Assembly: GCF_041146395.1 (NCBI RefSeq)
Contig: NC_090997.1
Coordinates: 37,799,501-37,863,500, forward strand
Origin: Eulemur rufifrons
Taxonomy: Eukaryota; Chordata; Mammalia; Primates; Lemuridae
Direction of reading: 5' to 3'
Length of the DNA stretch: 64,000 nt
Position 1 is the stretch's first letter. Every line of letters begins with the position of its first letter. Below, one piece after another: positions 37,638 to 50,429 of this stretch. The translations under genes were made by a program, and so were the position numbers. Under the pieces are notes generated by a model. It was not told the DNA's origin, ran no database searches, and worked only from the letters and a program-made list of their open reading frames with translations.

Positions 37638-38499
37638 GTAGCCCAGGTTACACAATATTCCCGGGATGCTAATTGTTATTCTTTTGGTCAAAGTAGGAAT
37701 TTCCTTTCTGAGTGGTTTGAAAGGCGCCAACAAGTTTTAAAAAATCAAAAATACCTGTGCTCAAACCCCTCAAATTTACACTAGTCATTTTAATGAAATT
37801 AAGGAATGGTGATATTTGAGAACAGTAATATATTAATGGTTTTCTTCCACTTAGCCACATCTCATAAGAAAATCATCTCAACTCTTAGGCACCTGGCAGA
37901 ACACAAGACGTAGGGAAGAATTACCTGTACCATGTGAGTTTACATGAGAGTTAAGAAGATGGAAATATCCTGGTGTGTGAGCCCCAAGGAGCAAAGCGGC
38001 CAATGGGAGAAAGGATGAGTATGAAAAAGGAGAGTACAGGAGCACCAGGTAAACTTTTGACAGCTTCAAAATGTTAAAGGCAGCCCAACCTTGGCATAAG
38101 GTTATGTTCACACATCTTAATCTAAAATTTGATATTTTTCTAAACTCATTTTTTTAAATAAAATAACCATCTGTTATTGTTAGAGGAGATATTTTACAAT
38201 TAGCATATTTTGGTTTGCTAATGTGCTTTGCCTCCACTTAAAGGAAAGAAAAATAATAAAGCCAAAATATCTTAACCATGTGAGATAAAACTTGCCAGAA
38301 TTCACCTCTCAAGATGGGTTGAAGAATTTGGTATTTGGAAAGGAGCAGCAGACTAAATTTGAGATCTCTGGAATTCAGGAACCAATAACAGAGCCTACTC
38401 TCAAGTATACTTCATCTTCCAACTTTTGGTGAAAATCTCCTGTCTTGATCAGTGTTCCATTAGAACTTCATATTCTATGTCCTACTTGACCCACCACCA
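37638..38499. other. Unclassified DNA
   Basis: No gene or nameable repeat. Small - strand frames (37669-37860, 37878-38111) are not recognisable. Confidence 0.4.
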
Positions 38500-38850
38500 A
38501 AGTCCGAATGTATGTGGCCTCCACATCCATGTGTTGAGACCTAATGGCCAATATGATGGTATTAAGAGGTGGCACCTTTGGGAGATGATTAGATCATAAG
38601 GGTTCTTTTTATAAGGGATTAATGCCCTTATAAAAGAGGCCTGAGGGAGCAGTTTGGGTTTTCTGCCATGTGAGGATGCACAGAGTTGCTATCCATAAGG
38701 AAAGGGCCCTCACCAGACACCATATCTACTGGCGCCTGGATGTTGGACTTCCTATCCTCCACAACTGTGACCAATACATTTCTGTTGTTTATGAATTGCC
38801 CAGTCTAAGGCATTTTGTTATAGCAGACCAAACGGACTAAGAACTAAGAC
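38500..38850 (+). mobile_element. MaLR solo LTR (MST/MLT1-type)
   Basis: 'aatatgatggtattaagag', 'tttgggagatgattagatc', 'ttaatgcccttataaaaga', 'gccctcaccagacaccata' and 'aaacggactaaga' give the MaLR LTR in order, sense. 5' start is degraded. MaLRs are ERVL-related non-autonomous retroelements of early mammals. Confidence 0.85.
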
Positions 38851-38869
38851 ACCCACCTATGTTTTATTC

Positions 38870-39864
<995 letters not shown>

Positions 39865-39876
39865 GAAAGATATTGT

Positions 39877-40320
39877 GGTACACGTTTGGGATAGAGTTAG
39901 CATGAGTAGTTATTCCTGTCCTTGAGCAACTCCAAATATGGGGGAGGGTAGAAGAATAAATGTTTTAATTGCTTCTGTATCTATAACACACATTTAAACC
40001 CACATTGTTAGAAGGCAAGGTGACTTGTACCAAAATAGTGGTGCTGAACAACTCTCAGAGCCCCAAGGGCTCAGAGTGAAATGTCACTATCCTTCAGAGC
40101 ACACCCCTTCTCCTCGTCACTGAAGGATGGCATTACCAACATGGCAACTGGGCATCCTGACCAGTCAGTAACCACCTTATTTTAAATACAGCAGTTAAAA
40201 ATTCCGATAGATTAAAAAAAAAAAGGTTATTCTTTTTAGAGGAATTCTGTAGATTTTCTAAATAGTGCTTCTAATTCACTTAAAATATTTTGATTTGAAA
40301 TAAATTTTAAGCTCTTGCTC
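39877..40320. other. Unclassified DNA
   Basis: Nothing recognisable. Confidence 0.4.
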
Positions 40321-40445
40321 TAATCATCATTTACTGAGCTGCTAACCCTGTGTCATGCACTGTGCTTGACACTTGAAGAGATAAAAGGATAAAGGTACAT
40401 AATCTCAAGTCTGTAGGAGTAGAGAGTATATCTGTCTGCTCACGA
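40321..40445 (-). repeat. L2/MIR3 3'-end fragment, antisense
   Basis: 'catttactgagctgctaac', 'gtcatgcactgtgcttgac' and 'agagataaaaggataaag' resemble the complement of the L2 or MIR3 3' end. Confidence 0.45.
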
Positions 40446-40599
40446 ATAACTTTCATAATGGAATGACAAAGGTGCTCATTCCTTAAAATCCCTTAGTTAT
40501 CATTATAAACTTATTAAAATTCAATGCAAATTCTTCAAGGAGACTTCCCCACCAATAAGAAATTTAGGAGAAGGTACTGACTGTTTTAACAAATAGTAT

Positions 40600-40924
40600 C
40601 ACCCTGCTTTAGAATCTTTCTTGATTTTTCCCTTTGCTTCACCTCAAAGAAACCCCACTACCTCAGCTCACTTCTCTAACTTTAATGACTACACTCAACT
40701 TCTTAATTTCCGCTAAGCACACCATGCCCTAGGTTAATTTAATTCCTTGCATTATTGGGTACCTTCCTTGCATACGTGCATCTTTTATAAAATTTCCTTT
40801 CTCTCCTTCCCTATCAATCAATCCACATTCATCTTTTAACATCCCATTCACATGTTACACCTCACTGAATTATTTCCCAAATTCCCTTGCTTTTCAGTCA
40901 CTGAGTTTGCTCCTTTGTGCTTTC
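40600..40924 (+). repeat. Possible L2/L3 LINE fragment, sense
   Basis: A C/T-rich, 'cccaaattcccttgctttt'-type text like the 3' half of L2 or L3. Weak. Confidence 0.3.
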
Positions 40925-41640
40925 ATATTTTGTGAAATCATTTAACTAGTCTTAGTTAAGTACTTCCTCTGCGCCAACCCACTTCTAGAGGCTAAAAATG
41001 CAAATGTAAACAAAATAGAAGGAAACAAACCCTTTCCTGTAGGAAACTTACAACCTGGAGAATGGATGTGTGTAATAAAGAAATAAACAAACAAATATGT
41101 TGTCAAGTAGTGATAACTGCTATGAAAAATAAAACAGTGCAATGTTGTAGAGTCCTTCCATGATTCCCCTATTGCTAGAAAAAGGGATGGGGCAGTAAGG
41201 TAGGATGCTGAGGTGATAACATTTGAGCAGAGACTTGAAGGGAGTGGATCATAGAAAATATGGTGGAAAATAATTTCAGGCAGAGGGAAAGAATTGGCAA
41301 AGTCCCTGAAGCAGGAATATGTTTGGGAGCTGTAAGAGCAGCAAGGTCAGTGTGTCATGAACACAGTGATGGTGGTGAGAGCAGTCAGTGACATACTTGA
41401 GTCAAATCATGCAGGGCCTTCTAGGTTGTGACTTTACTATGGTAAGGACTTTGGAATTTAAGTGTGATGGGAAGCCATCAATGTGTGTTGGACATAATTA
41501 TATGATCTGATTTATTCTACACATGCAATTAATCTGGCTGCTATGTGGAGAATAGACTGCAGGGGTCAGGAGTGGAAGCACGGAGATAGGTTAGGAGGGT
41601 ACTATGTTAGTCTAGTTGAGAAATGATGGTGGTGCTTATT
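40925..41640 (-). mobile_element. L2 LINE fragment, antisense
   Basis: 'gacttgaagggagtggatc', 'caaagtccctgaagcagga', 'aatcatgcagggccttcta', 'gatgggaagccatcaatgt', 'ctggctgctatgtggagaa' and 'agttgagaaatgatggtgg' are the complement of L2 ORF2 and its 3' UTR, in continuous order for about 700 bases. Confidence 0.8.
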
Positions 41641-41754
41641 TTCTATATAGTCATTTATGTTTTTTACTGTAAGTTGCTTAAAAGTAGACCTTGATTTATT
41701 CACTTTTATTGTCAGTATCTAGCAGATGCCTGGCACAATAAATACATGCCTGTT
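41641..41754 (+). repeat. L2/MIR3 3' end, sense
   Basis: 'agcagatgcctggcacaat' and 'aaatacatgcctgttgg' resemble the L2 terminal part that normally ends in gaatgaa units. The microsatellite follows at once. Confidence 0.6.
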
Positions 41755-41932
41755 GGAAGGAAGGAAGGAAGGAAGGAAGGAGGGAGGGAGGGAGGGAGGG
41801 GGAAGGGGGAAGGCGGGGAGGGGAGGGGAGGGGAGGGGAGAGGAGAGGAGAGGAGAGGAGAGGAGAGGAGAGGAGAGGAGAGGAGAGGAGAGGAGAAGAG
41901 AAGAGAAGAGAAGAGAAGAGAAGAGAAGAGAA
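41755..41932 (+). repeat. 178-bp pure purine microsatellite
   Basis: Ordered blocks: ggaa units (41755-41780), gggag units, ggggag units (to about 41840), ggaga units (to about 41895), then gaaga units to 41932. Only one pyrimidine (a C at 41813) occurs. Repeat frames give Arg/Glu/Gly-rich chance ORFs on both strands, not genes. Confidence 0.97.
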
Positions 41933-42950
41933 ACATTATTTTCGGGGTGGGGGAGTGAAAGGGAAAAACATGTTTTTCTTTTAAAAACTGAAAATGTTGG
42001 GACCTACTCACAGGCCAGCACTAAACAAATGTGCGACCACGAGAAGACTTCATTCTGCAAGGACTGACCAGCTGGTTTTAAGGGTCATAGGAAACCAGAA
42101 GGGAGAACAGCTCACATTCATGGGAAGTGGGCACATCTGTAAGCAGGAGAGAAGTAATTATTCCTGCCTTCTCTCTTAGTGGGTGCACTGTGCTCACAGA
42201 AATTCAAGGTCATTGAGTACATGGTTTATTATTAGGGTACATTAAAAAAAATGAAATATCTCATCTAAAAATCAGTTTTATTTAGGAAGAAAATGTTCAC
42301 TCTCACATATGTACTTAAATTTGGCACAGAAATGAGAACATGTTGAGTTTGAATCAATTGCTCTGATTCCTTATGTTCTCTGTTAACTGATAGTCAAATG
42401 ATCTGCTGTATTTGGGAAAAATAACAATAAAGAATATAATTTTAATCCTAAATACAATGATTAATCATCCAAGAAGCATGTGTACCAAAATTGTATTTGG
42501 GACCTCATTTAACACCCCCAATTCAGGCCAAGCCACAAGAAAGTTAACATTTGAACAATCAGTTCCACTCACAACCAGCGCTTTCGATAGGAAAATCAGA
42601 AAAAAATGGGCGGGTGTCACTGTGTGATTCACTTGACTATATTATAAAATTGAAAAACAATTAAATGATTTAATTCCCCTTGCCTAGAAAGATGATGTTG
42701 ATATCCTGATGTACAATTCCAGATGGCTTTAATGTGTTTCAGAAGTTGAGGCCAAAAAGATATCCACATTCAGTGATAGGCTTACAGTGCACACTCAAGA
42801 GTTGTCTGAGCATGTGACAGACATCAAGGAAACTTCTGCTTGGAACATGCTTAACTCTTGTCACCCCATATCACAGTTTTATTTTTACAAAATCTATGGT
42901 ATCTGTTTTAATCTTAACATATTTATCGATAAATGGCAATTCTATTTTTG
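41933..42950. other. Unclassified DNA
   Basis: No gene or nameable repeat. The frame at 42412-42627 has no family resemblance. Confidence 0.4.
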
Positions 42951-42954
42951 AGTC

Positions 42955-43760
42955 ATTAAGATGAAAACACTGGGGGTCTCCTTGACCTCTATTTGTTTTG
43001 CATATTCCATATCTAATTTATCAATAAATCCTGTCAGCTCTAGCTTAGAATACATTCAGTCTTCCTGCTTCTCACCCCATCACTGCCGTCACTATCTCGC
43101 TTCTGATTACTGCAAATGCTTCCTACCTGTCTTTTCGCTTCTATCCTGGAGCCCCCTCAGCAGTCACCTGGGTGGCCTATGTTAAAACATAAATCTGACT
43201 ACATCTCTCCTCTCCTCAAATTCCTACAATTCCATGAAGTAAAAGACAAAGTCAACAAAATAGAAGGCTTATCTGATCTATGTCTTCTCTCCCCCATTAC
43301 TTTTCTGACCTCATCTCCTCTAACTTTCTTTTTTATTCACTCTGCACCAGGCAAACTAGCCTTTTTGCTGTCTCTGACACAAAACAGACACACTCTTGAC
43401 TCAGGGCCTTTGCACTTGCTGTTTACTCTTTCTCAAGTGCTCGTCTCCAGGCTTAGCGCAGCCCACTTCTTTACTACTTTCTGGATTTTACTGAAATGCC
43501 ACCCTCTTCTTAATGAAGCCACCCTCTCTAAAATTACAATATCACACCGCACATACCTATTTCCTTTCCCTGTATTTTTCTTCCTAGTACTCATTCCAAC
43601 ATAACAGACTGTGTATTTTACATACACATTTTAATTGCCTTTTCCCCCAGTGATTTTGTATATGTTCACTACCATATCTGCCAGCATATAGAACAGTGCC
43701 TGGCACACACTAACAACTCAATAATCTTTTAAAAAATATTTATTGAATTAATCATTTATT
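42955..43760 (+). mobile_element. L2 LINE 3' half, sense
   Basis: About 800 bases of L2: 'ctgactacatctctcctct', 'cttttttattcactctgca'-style text, 'cagggcctttgcacttgct', 'ttttactgaaatgccaccc', 'acagtgcctggcacacact' and a tail 'tattgaattaatcattta'. The open frame at 43116-43604 (162 codons) lies inside it and is a chance frame. Confidence 0.85.
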
Positions 43761-44305
43761 CATTATTTTGGATTTTGCCTACCTAAATACATTTTATTTG
43801 TAAATAACAATCTGCAAAGAGCTTACTTTGGGGCTTTGGCCAGATAGAACATTTGTGAAAATCTGTGGCCCCTTTGCTTCAATCATAAAGTGAAAGTAAT
43901 TTATTCAGAATATGAAAAGTGAAACATCTAGCACTGGATCGAGGAAACATAGCATGTGGGCAGATTAAACCAAGAGGCCTGTATTTATGAGCTGTTGTAA
44001 CATAGGTGAACATCAGAAATGAGAATGGCACATTCAGCAAAAATAAGAACTAAGTTTCTACCCTACGTCTCTACTTTCATACATTAGACAATTGACTCAA
44101 GCTCTATGGGTGTAAGTTTCTTTGTCTATAGTGAGAGTTTAACTAGCTGACTACTTAAAACCTTTTCCCAAGCTCTACTGTCATGAATCCTTTCAGTAAA
44201 GACTTTTGTGTACAATGATAGAACATAAGGAAACTTCAATATTGAAAGGGAATTTACTATAAGGATATTGGGTATTTTATAATATTTTTAAAACAATGAA
44301 AGAAC
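43761..44305. other. Unclassified DNA
   Basis: Nothing recognisable. Confidence 0.4.
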
Positions 44306-44692
44306 TAGAGCTCACCATCAATACCATGGAATACTACTCAACTACAAAAAATAATGGTGAACTAGCACCTCTTATATTATCCTGGATAGAGACTGAGCCT
44401 ATCTTTTGAAGTGAGGTATCACAAGGATGAAAAAACAAGCACCACATGTACTCACCATCAAATTGGTATTAACTGATCAACACTAAGGTGTTCACATGGT
44501 AATAATATTTACTGGGTGTCAGTCAGGTAGGGGGGAGGGGGACAAACTCACAGTTAATGGAAGCAGAGCACACTGTATGGGGGAAGGACACGCTTGTAGC
44601 CCTGGCTTGGGCGAGACAAACACATTACATGTAATCAAAATGTTTGTATCCCCATAATATCCTGAATTAAAAATTAATTAATTAATGAAAAA
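44306..44692 (+). mobile_element. 5'-truncated L1 3' end
   Basis: From 'ataccatggaatactactc' (end of ORF2) through the G-rich tract (ggtaggggggaggggg, 44525-44541) to 'cccataatatcctgaatta' and an AT tail. It is nearly the same as the inner L1's 3' end at 25255-25660, so it belongs to the same subfamily. A diverged target duplication is possible (aatgaaagaactaga before, aatgaaaaaatagaa after). Confidence 0.88.
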
Positions 44693-46760
44693 ATAGAATG
44701 ATGCATCATCCAAGTCCCAAGCAATATGTCCCACAGTTAATATTCTTGAAGGAAAATAGGATTTACCAAGTATAAATCAGATACTCACTCTAATCCAATC
44801 AAATATTGCCAGAAAACCAGGGTGATGTAGAATTATTGTTCCTACAGACCCACCATTAAAAATGGGTTGACTATTCTCAAAGAAAAAGGCCAAGGAAGAC
44901 TCTTCCAAAAGGTTTACTTAACACCTCTAAATCCCAATGTGTCTAGAACAGCAGATTTTGACATTAGGATCAGTTATAATATCAGACAATGGAGATCATT
45001 CTAGTCTGATGATACATTTTGACTTTTTAATCATCCATATTAAAGTAGATAATTTTTGCTTGAATTCAAATGGCAAATTAGTTACTCATATGATAATTAA
45101 TCTTAGATAATCTTCAAAATACCATTGTTTAATCAGTCATGATCTCAGTAATGTTTACAAATGAATTTTGTAAGTCATAAAAATCAGTTTATATGCTTTC
45201 TCCATTACCACATACAACCCAGACCCCACATTAAACAGAATCCTCTTCCAGTTTATATACCTCTTATGGACCAACCAAGATAAAATTTCCTACACATAAG
45301 AAATAGATTTTGACTTACTTTAATGTTTTTCCTTATAATGTGACAATAATATTTCTTTGTTAGTAGTTATTTTAAGATTAACTCCATAATGTAAGATCAT
45401 TACTATAATTTTTCAATCTCCTTTGCCTCACTATTTAGCCAGTGTCTTAAAGGTTTTATTGTAGGACTTATCTAAAAAAAATAATCAAAACTTGTTTCTT
45501 AATGTATATATATTCATGCTCATAATGGGTGAATTCTTATTTGCCTTCTCACCTAAAATCTAACATAAGCAAGTATAGTAAACTGAAACTGTAATTTATT
45601 TGACATCTTAAAATATTATCTACCCTTTATTTTGGGTTCAGCTTCTTTACCCCTTCATAATACAGAGCTTGCCCAGCTTACATAGTTCTTTGCTGAGTTT
45701 GGAGCAGGTTTTGAATTTTCAAAGTGTATGTATTCTTTCTAATACTCTGCTAAATTAAATTTAATTTGGAAAAAAAAAAAGATAAGAAAATCATGCAAGG
45801 CTGTTTTGAGAGGAATATTTCTACTCTGATTTCCCTGAACCAGGATTTTCAGAATCTCTGAAGACTGAGCGAGTGCTTATTCTTGTTTCTAAGTTTCTTT
45901 TACTGATAGTATAGGATATTTTTTTCCCAGATAACATTGGTGGAAATTAAAAGGTTCATTGCTTTCAGGAAAATTTTACTCTTTGCCCAATAGTTTAAAT
46001 TTAAGATACTTTTCCCTCTTGCTTTACTTTCAATTTGACAAGCTTCAGGAAGAATTTAAACCAGGAATCCAATATACCAAAATGTTATAGTAATAAGATA
46101 GATATGGGCTTTGCACAGAATCTTTCCTTGACACTTATTGCTCAATAGTGCCCTCTCTTACCCCAGTAAGTTTAATAAAAAGTTTAAGTAGTCTCTTCTC
46201 AACAGGAGACTTCAAAAAATTAGGAAAATGTCCAGTATAAGTTTTGGGGAGGCATGACATTATATCAGAATGTAAATTGATCACCAATAGGCAATCACTG
46301 CTTAAAAAATAGTGAAATGTTAATCATTGCAAGAATGTTTTTACAAGGGGATAATAAGTAAGAATTGTCAATCAATTTTGCCATTATAATTAAAGTTTCT
46401 TTTTACTCAAACTTTTGCCTTTCACCTTGCAAGAGATGTAACTATGTAAGAATTCCTCATGGGAATTATTAATACAAAAGTAATGAAAAGGATGGAAAAG
46501 TTTCCACATGCAAAGTAAGAGGCACTAGATAGATTTGGCTCAGAAAAGAGACTGAAGGATTGATTTACTTTCAAACATTTAGATAACTGTTCTAGGATAC
46601 CAGTGACCAGCTGTCCTTCATTGTCACATAGGGCAAACCTAGAGCTAATGGACTAAAACTCCAATTAAAACATGGGAACACACGTCTGAATGTGTAAGGC
46701 AGTGATTCACAGACTTAAGTTGATATCAGTTCACCTCGAAGCTTCAAAAAATACCAGTTC
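44693..46760. other. Unclassified AT-rich DNA
   Basis: No gene, RNA gene or nameable repeat seen over about 2 kb. Confidence 0.4.
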
Positions 46761-46877
46761 CAGCCAGGTACAAGTGGTTCATGCCTGTAATTCCAGCACT
46801 TTGGGAGGCCAAGGTGGGAGGATAGTTAGCTTGAGGCCAGGAATTTGAGACCATCCTGGACAACATAGCAAGACCCC

Positions 46878-46908
<31 letters not shown>

Positions 46909-46965
46909 CAGTCATGGTGGTTCATGACTGTAATCCTAGCTACTAGGGAGGCCGAGGCAGGCACA
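46761..46965 (+). mobile_element. Old Alu, right arm truncated
   Basis: 'cagccaggtacaagtggtt' and 'aattccagcactttgggag' begin the left arm. A 24-base A-run (about 46883-46906) is the linker. Only about 60 bases of the right arm follow. It lacks the lemur-type extra segment, so it is an early (AluJ/FLAM-like) copy older than the other three. Confidence 0.85.
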
Positions 46966-47864
46966 AGCTGCTAATACACAGCCAAGGCTGAGAATCAGTG
47001 GTGTGAGGCAGAAGATTCTATGACATACACTTCACTAAAGCATATGAAAAATAAAGAAGTTATAGACATAGAAAACATGCCTACTTTTCTCTAAAGATGC
47101 TTGTTTCCAAGCCCCTATTGCTACAGAAAGCCCTCGCAGTTTTCCATATTTGCCACGTTAGAAGGAAAAAGTGCCATTTGCATCCAGAACGTAGGCATGG
47201 AGTTGAAGTAAGTGTTCCCTCCTTCCTATAAGGGTTTACTAATTATAAAGCCAAATCCAGCCCCCTACGATTAACAGAAACAAAAGAAACTTCAGGTTAT
47301 TGAGTGGCTCTGACTTTGAAATTCATCTGCTCTTTAGGGTCATCTCGTTTTTATTACAATACCAACACCACCTGTCTGGGCCCCAGATGACACTGTCCTG
47401 ACCCCACTTTCAGCACTTTGGCTCAGGTCTGTGTCCTTTCCCTTTGGAAGTGAGCTGGAACTCTCAAAAGAAAGAACTACAGGACAGTAAGAGATAATTA
47501 TAATAAAAGAACACAAATCCACGCGTCGACAAAATTCAAAATTCTATTTACACTGTAGTCAGCTAATTTGCCAAACTTGTCCCAACTGACCCACTGGCTT
47601 GAGACGTCTACATTCTGCCCCTCCAATACAGGCACCAGTTGCAAGCTTCCGGCTAGTTTTGTTCATTTACTTTCATTCCGTCTAACCCCATGTGACAACT
47701 GCATGGTCTTGCCACATAGGTATTTCTTCCTATTCTGCTTTATATCCCTTTGGTTAAATCCCAGAAAAGAATTTTCTGCCCTTTAGTTTGTAGGAGAAGA
47801 AAGAACAGTAGGAGGGGGAGAAAAAGGATGAAGAGAAAGGGATGGAAGAGACATAATTTCTCTT
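46966..47864. other. Unclassified DNA
   Basis: No gene seen. 47521-47530 is an odd CpG-rich 10-mer (acgcgtcgac) in otherwise CpG-poor DNA. Confidence 0.4.
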
Positions 47865-48060
47865 ATCAATACTATGTGTTATCTGCTTTACATAGAGTGG
47901 GTCTATATATTATTATGATCTGCAATACAGCCATGAATTTTGAGTATTATTTCCCAGATGATGAGACCATATCTTGGGAAGATGAAATAACTCTATTGAG
48001 GACACACAGGTATAAGAACCAGGCTGAGATTCAAACTCAAGCCTATGCTACACTTCACAG
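47865..48060 (+). repeat. MIR SINE
   Basis: 'tttcccagatgatgagacc' and 'aaccaggctgagattcaaa' mark the MIR core and 3' end. Confidence 0.6.
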
Positions 48061-48352
48061 CTCATAATCTTTCCAATATCTTTGCTTTCCTTCCTAAATT
48101 CTTTTTCTGAGCAAAAAGAGTCATGTCTCCTCAGAATTGCGAAAAGTCAATAGCATAGCTCCCTAGAGTTGGCACAAGTCCAGAACATGCCAATTCCACA
48201 GTATCCATGCAAATGATACATGCCATAATTATGCAATGCACGGTTTCTCTAGACCTGTCTCTCCTCAAGAATTTAGTCTATAAATAACTGACTCTTCAGG
48301 GGAGACCCTATCTTCCCTCCAACCTAGTTGCAATAATTATGATACTAACAGT
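48061..48352. other. Unclassified DNA
   Basis: Nothing recognisable. Confidence 0.4.
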
Positions 48353-48556
48353 AATTGTAGCTAATATTCGTTGAGAAATCATTATGAGCTAGGGATTTGT
48401 CTGAACAATTTTTGTGAATTAACAAATTCAATCTTTATAATAGTCTATTAGTTAAATTATAATTATCTTCATTTTACAGATGATGAAACTGAGACAGACA
48501 GAAGTTGCTGAAGGTCACACAGCTGGCAATTTTCAGAACAGGAATTTGAACCTAGC
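48353..48556 (+). repeat. MIR SINE
   Basis: 'tagctaatattcgttgaga', 'cattttacagatgatgaaa', 'ctgaaggtcacacagctgg' and 'ggaatttgaacctagcc' form a well kept MIR. Confidence 0.88.
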
Positions 48557-49752
48557 CTTCAACCATTATAATTCAACAAGGTAACAATAACATCAGTATA
48601 ATAAGAATTACATATGCCAACCAAAAGCTGCTTCTTCACACTTGTCATCTACCTATCTGTGGAAGGAATGACCAGGATGATTACAGGTAGAGAAAGAATT
48701 ATCTTGAAGTTTTAGGGGAAAGAATTGAGAATATTTGGAATGTAACAAAAGTAGATGAGTAAATTCTCCAGTAAACTAAATGTAATCTCTTTTAAAAGGA
48801 TTTGAGACATGGAGCCAAGACTGTCATTTCTCTCAGGCATGATTCACACTGAATACATGGTTCTGTGTTTAATGGGTTAAAGCCACACTGAATCGTTGCT
48901 CCCTCCTAATTTTGAAAGTGGAATATTTGGTTACCAAGAGGATAAATCAGCTTCTCAAATGGTTGAATGGGTGAAGCCTGCCTGAAGGTTTAAAATAGGA
49001 AAAAAAAAAAAAAAAAAAATGAGATGCTATTTTTTTTCCAGTCTTTAGAGTCTACAAATAGAATATTATAAATTCAATATTTCTAGGGTATTTTGAATAG
49101 AAAACAACTCTAATTATTACCCCATAAATTAATTCTCCATTCTCATCTATTATTTTCCATGGAAAATTTGTGTTTCAATTTTCTAGTTCACTAAGTACAC
49201 TTTGCCTTTCATTATTCATTGACATCAACTGTAAACTTTATATGTTTCAGAGTATCTATAAATATTCAAGTAATTTGAAGCAATTTTACAGAAATAGAGA
49301 ATAAAAGGCAAAGTGGTGGGATGTCCTTAAGATAAGTAAATTATAAGGATTTGAGGAGGGAAGAGGATCATGGGATAAGAGAGAATTTTAAAAAATAATT
49401 TCATAGTATTATTTGTAGGAATTATATAATATCTTTTTCCTTTAAAATGTTGCAAAAATTGTCCACTTAATTACCTTGTTCCTTTGAGAACTGATTTCTA
49501 GTCAATACTCTGGAGGTAGAAAATTAGTATAAACAATTTTCTCATATAACAATTTATTTTTGTTGGGGGAGCAGTGCCAAGTCAGTTAGTATGTGTCAGC
49601 AATATCCAGACCATTTTTTTTGACATTCAACACTTTATTGTAAAATAGAATTTATGTTTGGTGATTTTGCTCAGCTATAGGCCACTGCAAGTATTCTGAG
49701 CCTGTTTAAGGTAGGCTGGGCTAAGCTATGGTGTTTGGTAGGGTAGGTGTAT
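48557..49752. other. Unclassified DNA
   Basis: No gene seen. A 21-base A-run at about 48999-49019 may be an old retroposon tail, but nothing before it is recognisable. Confidence 0.4.
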
Positions 49753-50405
49753 TTTTTAAATTAATTAATTTATTTTTATTTCAGCATATTATGGGGGTAC
49801 AAATGTTTAGGTTACATATATTGCCTTTGCCCCACTCGAGTCAGAACTTCAAGTGTGTTCATACCCCAGATGGTAGGAACACTCATACACTGCTGGTGGG
49901 ACTACAAACTAGTGCAACCTCTGTGGAAAGTAATATGGAGATACCTCAAAGAGCTACAAGTAAAACTACCGTTTGATCCAGCAATCCCATTATTGGACAT
50001 CTACACAAAGGAAAAAAAAACATTCTATAAAAAAGACACATACACTAGAATGTTTATAGCAGCACAATTCACAATTACAAAGATGTAGAAACAACCCAAG
50101 TGCCCATCAATACATGAGTGGATTAATAAAATGTGTTATGTGTATACCATGGAGTACTACTCAGCCACAAAAATTCAATGTTGATCTAGCACCTCTTGTA
50201 TTATCCTAGATAGAGCTGGAACCCATTCTACTAAGTGAAGTATCCTAAGAATGGAAAAACAAGCACCACATGTACTCACCATCAGATTAGTACTAAGTGA
50301 TCAACACCTAAGTGCAAATATATTAGTAACATTCATCAGGTGTCAGGCAGATGGGGGGGGAGGAAGGAGGGGTGTGTATTTATACACCTAATGGATGCAG
50401 TGTGC
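49753..50405 (-). mobile_element. Truncated L1 with a 5' inversion (twin priming)
   Basis: 49753-49872 is the complement of an L1 3' end (AT tail, then 'ttatgggggtacaaatgtt' and 'ttgcctttgcccca'). 49873-50405 is the preceding part of the same 3' region in the opposite orientation (ORF2 tail 'ctgctggtgggactacaaa', G-rich tract at 50350, 'acacctaatggatgcagtg'). The two pieces are neighbours in an uninverted L1, so they come from one insertion on the - strand whose 5' portion was flipped. Confidence 0.8.
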
Positions 50406-50429
50406 TCCAAACCATTTTTTTTCCCTTAT

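Noticed and set aside
41712..42067. Open frames rich in Arg/Glu/Gly or Leu/Ser/Pro on both strands
   Set aside because: They are translations of a purine microsatellite.
43116..43604. 162-codon open frame
   Set aside because: It lies within an L2 3' half, with no conserved protein in that frame.
48999..49019. Poly(A) run as the tail of a processed pseudogene
   Set aside because: Nothing upstream resembles a coding or RNA gene; the same holds for the A-run at 60464-60488.
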